From Pseudomonas sp. Root562 (GTDB lineage Bacteria > Pseudomonadota > Gammaproteobacteria > Pseudomonadales > Pseudomonadaceae), in the NCBI RefSeq assembly GCF_001427125.1, contig NZ_LMGK01000013.1, positions 1,751 to 51,719 on the forward strand: a stretch of DNA of 49,969 nt. The letters run 5' to 3'. A program made the translations under genes and the position numbers. Position 1 is the stretch's first letter. Every line of letters begins with the position of its first letter. The notes below the pieces were generated by a model. The model was not told where the DNA came from, did no database searches, and worked only from the letters and a program-made list of their open reading frames with translations. Shown piece after piece: positions 43,998 through 49,969 of the stretch.

Positions 43998-44635
43998 TGA
44001 CCATGCTCCCCCTCCCCCTGAATTTCCACGAACGGGCAAAAGTGTTAGGCAGCTCGACGCTGTATGAAGCGTCCCATCTTCCTTGTGCGGTCGACAGTAC
44101 GATCCGTCCAATTTGGGACGGCGCCTTCATCGCTGCCCCCGCCTACCCGCTGGAATGTTCGCCGGGCGATAACCTCGCCCTGCACTTGGCCATGGAACGA
44201 GTGCCTCGTGGCAGCGTATTGGTGGTAGGCACAGGTAGCTTCATCGCCGGTTACTGGGGCGAAGTGCTCACAGTGGCGGCTGAAGCGGCTGGCGTGGTCG
44301 GTCTGGTAATCGATGGCGGCGTACGAGATATAGCAGCCATGAAGAAACGCCAGTTTCCGGTCTTTGCCCGCGGAATCTCGGTGAAAGGCACCGTCAAGGT
44401 AAGCGCGCCTTCGATTGGACAACCCTTTAATTTCAACGGTGCTTTCGTGGCTCAGGGCGATCTGGTTGTGGCCGACGATGACGGCGTGATTATCATTCCC
44501 AAGGCTGATGCGGCACGCACGCTGGCCGAAGGCGAGGCGCGTGCGCACAAGGAAGTGCAGATGATGCAGGCATTGACCGAAGGCCGCTCGACACTGGAGC
44601 TGATGAACCTGACTGAGTGGAGAACCCGCGCATGA
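43997..44635 (+). CDS. RraA-family aldolase/decarboxylase, paralogue 3
   Basis: A 212-residue paralogue, closer to classic 4-hydroxy-4-methyl-2-oxoglutarate aldolases. It has the N-terminal STLYEAS, CSPGDNLALHLAMERVPRG, YWGEVLTVAA (86-95), VIDGGVRD with Arg110 and Asp111, and ADDDGVIIIPK near the end. Family members cleave 4-hydroxy-2-oxo-dicarboxylates to pyruvate or decarboxylate oxaloacetate with a divalent metal. The start shares one base with the second paralogue's stop. The end overlaps the aminotransferase start by four bases (ATGA). Confidence 0.9.
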   Translation: MTMLPLPLNFHERAKVLGSSTLYEASHLPCAVDSTIRPIWDGAFIAAPAYPLECSPGDNLALHLAMERVPRGSVLVVGTGSFIAGYWGEVLTVAAEAAGVVGLVIDGGVRDIAAMKKRQFPVFARGISVKGTVKVSAPSIGQPFNFNGAFVAQGDLVVADDDGVIIIPKADAARTLAEGEARAHKEVQMMQALTEGRSTLELMNLTEWRTRA

Positions 44636-45846
44636 GCGCCGTTATCCAACGACTGAATCAACGCCTGGCCAGCGCACAACCATCAGCGACTTATCGGATC
44701 ATGGACCGTGTAGCGGAACGCCGGGCACAAGGTGCGAAGATCATTTCGCTATGCGCCGGCGAGCCAGATTTCGATACGCCCAAGCATGTTCGCGAAGCGG
44801 CTATTGTCGCCATCGAGCACGGCCATACCCGCTACACACAAGTTGCCGGTGAACGTTCACTGCGAGAAGCAGTGGCCGCCAAGTTCCGCCGCGAGAATGG
44901 CCTGGATGTCACCTGGCAAGACACCCTCGTCTGTAACGGTGGCAAACAGGTGATCTACAACGCCTTGGCAGCAACCCTTAATGAGGGCGATCAGGTCATC
45001 GTGCCGGCGCCGTACTGGGTCAGTTACCCGGAGATGGTTCAATTGTGTGGAGGTGAAGCCCGGATAGTGACGTGCGATGCGGGTACCGGCTTCAAGCTAA
45101 CACCACCTGCGTTGGCCGCGGCGATCACACCGCAGACCCGCTGGTTAATCCTCAATTCGCCGTCCAACCCGACCGGCGCGGTGTACAGCCGGGGCGAACT
45201 GCAAGCGTTGGCTGAAGTGTTGTTGGCTAATCCTCACGTGCTGATTCTGGCTGATGACATCTACGAGCATTTGATCTTCGACGATCAAACTTTCCATACC
45301 CTGGCCCAAGTCGAACCGCGGCTGGCACCGCGAACACTGACCATGAACGGTGTATCTAAAGCCTATGCCATGACCGGTTGGCGCATCGGTTTTGCTACCG
45401 GACCACGCTGGCTGCTGGAGGCTATGGAAAAACTGCAAGGTCAGCAAACCTCTGGCGCCAGCTCGATTTCGCAACAAGCCGCACTTGCTGCTCTGGAGGG
45501 TCCCAAGGACTTTATCCGTGAAAGCCGCGCTGCTTTCCAGGGTCGTCGCGACTTGATGGTGGCGCTGCTGAATAACACGCCAGGTCTTGAATGTGTCAGT
45601 CCGGCAGGAGCTTTTTACGCGTTCGCTTCCTGCGCCGGGTTGATCGGCCTTACCTCACCGGGTGGCCGGGTACTGCACACCGACGAAGATGTTGCACATG
45701 CGCTACTCGATGAGGCAGATGTGGCCGTGGTGCATGGCAGCGCGTTTGGACTTGGTCCTTACATTCGTATTGCCTATGCGCTGGATGATGCTTCATTGCG
45801 CCGAGCCTGCGAGGCCATCCGTACATTCTGCACCTCCCTGCGTTAA
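44632..45846 (+). CDS. Class I/II PLP-dependent aminotransferase
   Basis: A 404-residue fold-type I aminotransferase of the aspartate-aminotransferase subgroup I-gamma. Landmarks are LCAGEPDFDTPKHV, NGGKQVIYNAL (cofactor phosphate site), NSPSNPTGAVYSR (175-187), ADDIYEHLIFDD, the PLP lysine in MNGVSKAYAMTGWRIGF (Lys243), and the substrate arginine in GPYIRIAYA. It would convert an imported amino acid to its 2-oxo acid. The ATG at 44632 overlaps the third RraA stop (ATGA) and is preceded by GGAG; an in-frame GTG at 44617 is less likely. Confidence 0.93.
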   Translation: MSAVIQRLNQRLASAQPSATYRIMDRVAERRAQGAKIISLCAGEPDFDTPKHVREAAIVAIEHGHTRYTQVAGERSLREAVAAKFRRENGLDVTWQDTLVCNGGKQVIYNALAATLNEGDQVIVPAPYWVSYPEMVQLCGGEARIVTCDAGTGFKLTPPALAAAITPQTRWLILNSPSNPTGAVYSRGELQALAEVLLANPHVLILADDIYEHLIFDDQTFHTLAQVEPRLAPRTLTMNGVSKAYAMTGWRIGFATGPRWLLEAMEKLQGQQTSGASSISQQAALAALEGPKDFIRESRAAFQGRRDLMVALLNNTPGLECVSPAGAFYAFASCAGLIGLTSPGGRVLHTDEDVAHALLDEADVAVVHGSAFGLGPYIRIAYALDDASLRRACEAIRTFCTSLR

Positions 45847-45909
45847 TCATTGTCCCGTCCTATAAAGCGTGGCTATCGCATTTGCCCGACACGCCACGCG
45901 CCCCTAACC

Positions 45910-45931
45910 AGCTATAAAAATCGGGCATATC
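45910..45931 (+). promoter_or_regulatory. Second copy of the shared regulatory motif
   Basis: AGCTATAAAAATCGGGCATATC matches the site at 37298-37319 at 18 of 22 bases, including the first ten and the last five. It lies in the 172-bp gap between the aminotransferase and the ThDP-enzyme genes, about 90 bp upstream of the latter, in the same orientation as at 37298. It suggests an independent, co-regulated promoter for the second half of the train. Confidence 0.5.
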
Positions 45932-46018
45932 TCAAAGACAAAAACGGTAGTCGCAGTTCGGTTCCAGCCATCCCAGAATGAGTGAAAACACAAAAGCAGC
46001 ACTGCTTGGGAGATGGGT

Positions 46019-46558
46019 ATGTCAACAGAAGCTGAACAAACCGTGGGACAGGATTGGCAGGAGGACGTGTTCCGCGTGCTCAAGGCCCACAACGTCAAAC
46101 ACGTGGTCTTTGTACCGGATGCCGGCCACTCGGCAGCGATACGCATGTCGTATGCGGACCCAGACATCAAAGCCGTCGTCCTCACCACCGAAGAAGAAGG
46201 CATCGGCTACCTGGCAGGGGCGTGGCTTGGCGGGGAACGCGGCGCTCTGCTTATGCAGTCCAGCGGAGTCGGGAACTGCATCAACACCCTCGCTCTGCAA
46301 GTCTGCGCCGGCTTCCCGCTGCTGATGGTCGTCACCATGCGAGGCGACTGGGCCGAATTCAACGCGTGGCAGAACCCTATGGGTCAGGCAACCGAAGCCT
46401 CTCTGAACCTGATGAAGGTCATGACCTGGCGCGCGGACGTCCCGGAAGACGTCGCTCCGCTGCTGCACGGTGCCGCGACGATGGCATTCAACGGAGATTC
46501 CTCCACCGCCCTGCTGCTCGGTCAACGCCTGATTGGAGAAAAGAAATGGGTCAAGTAA
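46019..46558 (+). CDS. ThDP-dependent decarboxylase, alpha (PYR-domain) subunit
   Basis: A 179-residue protein equal to the pyrimidine-binding domain of thiamine-diphosphate enzymes, as in ComD of sulfopyruvate decarboxylase or the first half of phosphonopyruvate decarboxylase. It has VKHVVFVPDAGHSAAIR, the cofactor-activating glutamate in TTEEEGIGYLAGAWLGG (within 58-60), and MQSSGVGNCINTLA. GGGAG lies at the right distance before 46019, while 46013 is too close. The last 13 bases overlap the beta subunit gene, as expected for two subunits made in equal amounts. Confidence 0.9.
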   Translation: MSTEAEQTVGQDWQEDVFRVLKAHNVKHVVFVPDAGHSAAIRMSYADPDIKAVVLTTEEEGIGYLAGAWLGGERGALLMQSSGVGNCINTLALQVCAGFPLLMVVTMRGDWAEFNAWQNPMGQATEASLNLMKVMTWRADVPEDVAPLLHGAATMAFNGDSSTALLLGQRLIGEKKWVK

Positions 46559-47142
46559 GCGCAAACCACACTCTGTGCCGCCGCGAAGTGGTTAAAGCCC
46601 TCCTGGCCGACCGCAAAGACGTGTTGGTCGTGACCGGTCTGGGCTCGGCGTCCTACGACGTCATGGCCGCAGGCGACAACGACCTGAACTATTACCTGTG
46701 GGCCGCCATGGGCAGTGCCATCACGGTTGGCCTTGGCCTGGCCAATGCGCAACCTGACAAATCAGTGGTCGTCGTCACCGGGGATGGTGAATTGCTGATG
46801 GGCTTCGGCGCCCTGGCTACGGTTGCCCTGCAAAAGCCTGCCAACCTGACCATTGCGGTACTGGATAACGGCCACTTCGGCGAGACCGGCATGCAGGTCA
46901 GCCATGCGGGATTTGGTATTTCCCTGGACCAGGTCGCGAAAACTTGCGGCTTCAGTTGGACCGATGAAATCCGTGACATGGAAGGCGTACACAACCTGCG
47001 CGAGCGTTTCACAACGCGCGATGGTGTCAAGCTCGCAACGATCAAGATCAAAGCGGAAAACCCGCCACGCGTGCTGCCACCGCGAGACGGTCACTACATC
47101 AAGAATCGCTTTCGTGCTGCACTGGGTTTCAATCCGATCTGA
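46546..47142 (+). CDS. ThDP-dependent decarboxylase, beta (PP-domain) subunit
   Basis: A 198-residue protein equal to the diphosphate-binding domain. The magnesium/ThDP motif starts with GDGELLMGFGAL (79-90) and ends at LDNGHFGETG (Asn108). WAAMGSAITVGLGLANAQPD precedes it. With the overlapping alpha gene it forms a split decarboxylase of the ComDE/phosphonopyruvate decarboxylase type, removing CO2 from a 2-oxo acid to give an aldehyde. No phosphonate or sulfonate genes accompany it, so the substrate is probably a plain 2-oxo acid, possibly the product of the neighbouring aminotransferase. Confidence 0.9.
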   Translation: MGQVSANHTLCRREVVKALLADRKDVLVVTGLGSASYDVMAAGDNDLNYYLWAAMGSAITVGLGLANAQPDKSVVVVTGDGELLMGFGALATVALQKPANLTIAVLDNGHFGETGMQVSHAGFGISLDQVAKTCGFSWTDEIRDMEGVHNLRERFTTRDGVKLATIKIKAENPPRVLPPRDGHYIKNRFRAALGFNPI

Positions 47143-47208
47143 CCAATCTTTGCCCGTACCCGGTCACGCAGGGCGGCTGCCGTGCGTGACGCGTTGAGGA
47201 GAACAATA

Positions 47209-48372
47209 ATGACTGACCGCAACTCTGACGAACTCAATGCCATCCGCGAGGGCGTACGTGCTCTATGCGCTGAATTCGATGCGGCTTACTGGCGTAAAGT
47301 CGACGAAGAAAAAGGCTTCCCGGAAACCTTCGTCAAGGCTCTGACCGATGCAGGTTGGCTGGCAGCGATGATTCCCGTCGAGTATGGCGGCTCCGGCCTG
47401 GGATTGGCCGAGGCCTCGGTCATCCTCGAAGAGGTGAATCGCTGCGGCGGCAATTCCGGCACCGTTCACGGGCAGATGTACAACATGTTCACCCTGCTGC
47501 GTAACGGTAGCGAGGCGCAGAAGAGCTATTACCTGCCGAAACTGGCCAGCGGCGAATTGCGCCTGCAATCGATGGCCGTGACCGAGCCGACTACCGGTAC
47601 CGACACCACAAAGATCAAGACCACAGCGATCAAACGCGGTGACAAGTACGTCATTAACGGGCAGAAGGTCTGGATCTCCCGCGTCCAGCATTCCGATCTT
47701 ATGATCCTGTTAGCGCGTACTACTCCTTTGGCCGACGTGAAGAAAAAGTCCGAAGGGATGTCGATCTTCCTCGTCGACCTACGTGAGGCCATTGGTAACG
47801 GCCTGACCGTGCAACCGATTGCCAACATGGTCAACCACGAAACCAACGAACTGTTCTTCGACAACCTGGAAATTCCTGCCGATAGCCTCATCGGCGAGGA
47901 AGGCAAAGGATTCAGGTACATCCTGGATGGCCTGAATGCTGAACGCACACTGATCGCCGCCGAATGCATTGGCGACGGTCGTTGGTTTATCGAAAAGGCC
48001 AGCGCCTATGCCCGCGATCGCGTGGTGTTCGGACGCCCTATCGGGCAGAACCAAGGCGTTCAGTTCCCCATCGCTGAAGCACACATCGAAATCGAAGCGG
48101 CTGACCTGATGCGCTGGCGCGCTTGCGAGGAATACGACAGCGGCATCAACGCCGGTGCCAGCGCCAACATGGCCAAGTACCTGGCCGCCAAAGCTTCGTG
48201 GGAAGCGGCCAATGCCTGCCTGCAAACTCACGGGGGCTTCGGCTTTGCTTGCGAGTACGACGTCGAGCGTAAATTCCGCGAAACCCGGCTGTATCAGGTG
48301 GCGCCAATCTCCACCAACCTGATCCTTTCGTATGTTGCCGAACACCTGCTTGAACTGCCGCGCTCCTTCTAA
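47209..48372 (+). CDS. Acyl-CoA dehydrogenase
   Basis: A 387-residue flavoenzyme with the complete three-domain fold: helical IPVEYGGSGLGLAEASVILEE, the FAD-site region SMAVTEPTTGTDTTKIKT and KVWISRVQHSDL, and the C-terminal HGGFGFACEYDVERKFRE. The canonical catalytic EGT motif of medium-chain enzymes is replaced by APIS (365-368). A glutamate is present in GLNAERTLIAAE (Glu245), the position used by isovaleryl-CoA and long-chain dehydrogenases. This hints at a branched or otherwise unusual acyl-CoA. GAGGAG precedes the ATG; the frame itself opens at 47182. The electron acceptor would be the ETF encoded from 49712. Confidence 0.93.
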   Translation: MTDRNSDELNAIREGVRALCAEFDAAYWRKVDEEKGFPETFVKALTDAGWLAAMIPVEYGGSGLGLAEASVILEEVNRCGGNSGTVHGQMYNMFTLLRNGSEAQKSYYLPKLASGELRLQSMAVTEPTTGTDTTKIKTTAIKRGDKYVINGQKVWISRVQHSDLMILLARTTPLADVKKKSEGMSIFLVDLREAIGNGLTVQPIANMVNHETNELFFDNLEIPADSLIGEEGKGFRYILDGLNAERTLIAAECIGDGRWFIEKASAYARDRVVFGRPIGQNQGVQFPIAEAHIEIEAADLMRWRACEEYDSGINAGASANMAKYLAAKASWEAANACLQTHGGFGFACEYDVERKFRETRLYQVAPISTNLILSYVAEHLLELPRSF

Positions 48373-48446
48373 AGGAACAGCGTAAAGCCCAGTGCGTCGG
48401 CTTAAGCAGGCGCGACTGGGGAGCCATGACAAGAGAGATAATAATC

Positions 48447-49649
48447 ATGAGCCAACCCAAAGGTATCCGTCCACTCGATGGGATTACCGTCGTCAGCCTT
48501 GAGCATGCGATTGCAGCGCCCTTCTGCACCCGACAACTGGCCGACCTTGGTGCGCGTGTGATCAAGGTCGAGCGCCCTGGCGCGGGTGACTTCGCCAGAG
48601 GCTACGACCAACGCGTCAACGGCCTCGCCTCGCACTTCGTCTGGACCAATCGCTCGAAAGAAAGCCTGACCCTCGATCTCAAACAAGATTCAGCCACCGA
48701 GGTGCTAGACAGTTTGCTGGCCACTGCTGATGTCCTGGTGCAGAACCTGGCGCCGGGTGCGGCAGCACGAATGGGACTTTCATTTGGGGCTTTGCATCAG
48801 CGATTTCCACGCCTGATTGTCTGTGATATTTCAGGCTACGGCGCAGGCGGCCCCTATGAAAAGAAAAAAGCCTATGACCTGTTGATCCAGAGCGAAGGCG
48901 GATTCCTGTCGGTCACCGGCGGACCGGCTGAGGAAGACATGGCCAAGGCTGGTTGCTCGATTGCTGACATCGCGGCCGGCATGTACGCCTACACCGGAAT
49001 TCTTTCTGCCTTGCTGTTGCGTGGACGCACTGGTGAAGGTAGCCACCTCGATGTGTCCATGCTGGAAAGCCTGGTCGAGTGGATGAACTACCCGATGTAT
49101 TACGCCTACGACGGTGCTGCACCGCCCCCGCGCGCCGGCGCCGCGCACGCCACAATCTACCCGTATGGCCCCTTCCCCATCGGTGATGGCACCACAGTCA
49201 TGCTGGGGTTGCAGAACGAACGAGAGTGGCAGCTGTTCTGCGACAAAGTCCTGATTGCACCTGAACTGGCGAAAGACGAACGCTTCTGCGCCAACTTCAA
49301 GCGCGTCGAGAACCGTCAGACGCTGCGGGAAATCATTGTTGAATCGTTCTCCAGACTCAATTTTGATGCGGTACTGGATCGGTTGGAGCATGCGCAAATT
49401 GCCAACGCCCGGGTCAACGATATGCAAGGCGTCTGGGACCATCCGCAACTTCAGGCCCGTGATCGCTGGCGGCAAGTCGAAACCAGCGCCGGTATCGTCC
49501 CGAGCTTGATACCTCCGGGCAGCAACAGCGCGTTCGAGCCTCGCATGGATGCCGTTCCGGGTCTCGGCCAGCACACCGAGCAGGTGCTCAGGGAACTGGG
49601 GCTGGGTCCGGACCGTATTGAACAAATGCGTGCAGCCGGGGCGATTTAG
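48447..49649 (+). CDS. CaiB/BaiF-family (class III) CoA-transferase
   Basis: About 400 residues. Family features are LDGITVVSLEHAIAAPFCTR, LADLGARVIKVERPGAGDFA, the catalytic aspartate in YDLLIQSEGGFLSVTG (Asp144), and DIAAGMYAYTGILSALLLR. Such enzymes move CoA from a donor such as succinyl-CoA to a carboxylic acid; relatives act on oxalate, carnitine, glutarate, itaconate or hydroxymethylglutarate. ATG 48447 has GAGAG about ten bases upstream; the ATG at 48426 is too close to its GGGAG. It lies between the dehydrogenase and etfB genes, so it probably makes the dehydrogenase substrate. Confidence 0.93.
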   Translation: MSQPKGIRPLDGITVVSLEHAIAAPFCTRQLADLGARVIKVERPGAGDFARGYDQRVNGLASHFVWTNRSKESLTLDLKQDSATEVLDSLLATADVLVQNLAPGAAARMGLSFGALHQRFPRLIVCDISGYGAGGPYEKKKAYDLLIQSEGGFLSVTGGPAEEDMAKAGCSIADIAAGMYAYTGILSALLLRGRTGEGSHLDVSMLESLVEWMNYPMYYAYDGAAPPPRAGAAHATIYPYGPFPIGDGTTVMLGLQNEREWQLFCDKVLIAPELAKDERFCANFKRVENRQTLREIIVESFSRLNFDAVLDRLEHAQIANARVNDMQGVWDHPQLQARDRWRQVETSAGIVPSLIPPGSNSAFEPRMDAVPGLGQHTEQVLRELGLGPDRIEQMRAAGAI

Positions 49650-49711
49650 CCTTTGTCTGAAAACAAAAGGCCTGCTTGCAACGATCAAAGTTTTTGAGAG
49701 AACACCGTCCA

Positions 49712-49969
49712 ATGAAGACCCTGGTAGCTGTGAAGCGAGTAGTCGACTACAACGTGAAAGTTCGCGTCAAGGCGGACAATTCCGGCGTCGATCTTGCCAA
49801 CGTCAAGATGTCGATGAACCCATTCTGCGAGATCGCCGTCGAAGAAGCCGTACGCCTGAAAGAGAAGGGTGTTGCGACTGAAATCGTCGTCGTCTCCGTC
49901 GGCCCGTCCACCGCTCAGGAGCAACTGCGCACCGCGCTGGCTCTGGGTGCCGACCGTGCCATCCTCGTC
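49712..49969 (+). CDS. etfB: Electron transfer flavoprotein beta subunit (5' part)
   Basis: The first 86 codons of an ETF beta subunit, cut by the window end. [20 protein letters not shown] is the typical start, followed by [19 protein letters not shown] and [20 protein letters not shown]. It would accept electrons from the upstream acyl-CoA dehydrogenase and, with an alpha subunit expected just outside the window, pass them to ETF-ubiquinone oxidoreductase. Whether this is the chromosome's general ETF or a second, pathway-specific copy cannot be told here. Confidence 0.95.
   Translation, partial: MKTLVAVKRVVDYNVKVRVKADNSGVDLANVKMSMNPFCEIAVEEAVRLKEKGVATEIVVVSVGPSTAQEQLRTALALGADRAILV

Noticed and set aside
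44632..47142. Sulfonate or phosphonate pathway suggested by the ComDE/phosphonopyruvate-decarboxylase-like subunits
   Set aside because: No phosphonate mutase, sulfolactate dehydrogenase, sulfoacetaldehyde or phosphonate transport genes are in the window; the partners are CoA-ester enzymes instead.
49648..49673. Imperfect hairpin between the CoA-transferase and etfB genes
   Set aside because: The stem has a bulge and there is no T-run; the genes are probably co-transcribed.

Overview
The window looks like chromosomal DNA of a Pseudomonas of the broad P. fluorescens group. It is GC-rich and carries Pseudomonas-type REP hairpins at its left edge. It has many LysR, AraC and TetR regulators, and its core proteins (PIG3-type quinone oxidoreductase, 3-hydroxybutyryl-CoA dehydrogenase) are of pseudomonad type. 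No rRNA, tRNA or CRISPR array was found. The species call is inference; the gene content is read directly.

Layout. (1) 1-9100 is ordinary chromosome: REP cluster, LysR regulator divergent from a YbfB-type MFS exporter, quinone oxidoreductase, alpha/beta hydrolase, membrane protein, AraC regulator divergent from a 3-hydroxyacyl-CoA dehydrogenase/TetR pair, and a PhnB-like VOC protein with its terminator. (2) 9360-13916 holds a possible small gene and a tight three-gene unit: membrane-anchored parvulin PPIase, HupE/UreJ-like membrane protein, and a secreted DUF3604 protein with PHP-like metal-ligand motifs. (3) 14029-33539 is a large Wzx/Wzy-type exopolysaccharide locus. A UDP-glucuronate 4-epimerase is divergent from an operon of about 17 kb that begins with its own RfaH-family antiterminator. 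A 600-bp leader region with a perfect -35 box and an ops-like element precedes that operon. The operon encodes an outer-membrane barrel, a short Wza-type export protein, a Wzc-type co-polymerase/tyrosine kinase, the initiating sugar transferase, UDP-glucose dehydrogenase, four further glycosyltransferases, Wzy, Wzx, GalE, a GH16 glycanase and an acyltransferase. The product is predicted to be an acidic heteropolysaccharide containing uronic acid.

(4) 33560-34960 is a patch of small minus-strand genes for acidic or unknown proteins, including a 52-residue one, each cluster with its own terminator. It ends in a truncated phage-type integrase start (34869), which marks an old island edge. (5) 34961-49969 is a catabolic locus that looks acquired or at least modular. 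It has two MFS transporters, an AGCS amino-acid symporter, an alpha/beta hydrolase and two LysR regulators. A rightward gene train follows: three tandem RraA-family aldolase/decarboxylase paralogues, a class I aminotransferase, a split (alpha+beta) thiamine-diphosphate decarboxylase, an acyl-CoA dehydrogenase, a CaiB/BaiF CoA-transferase and the start of etfB, which runs off the window. Short shared DNA motifs in the intergenic regions tie these units into one regulon.

The most interesting candidate system is this last one. I know no described pathway with three translationally coupled RraA paralogues, an aminotransferase and a ComDE-like ThDP enzyme feeding a CoA-transferase/acyl-CoA dehydrogenase/ETF module. 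The simplest reading is uptake and transamination of an amino acid, carbon-chain shortening of the resulting oxo-acid (aldol cleavage or decarboxylation), then CoA activation and dehydrogenation. The substrate is not determinable from sequence alone.
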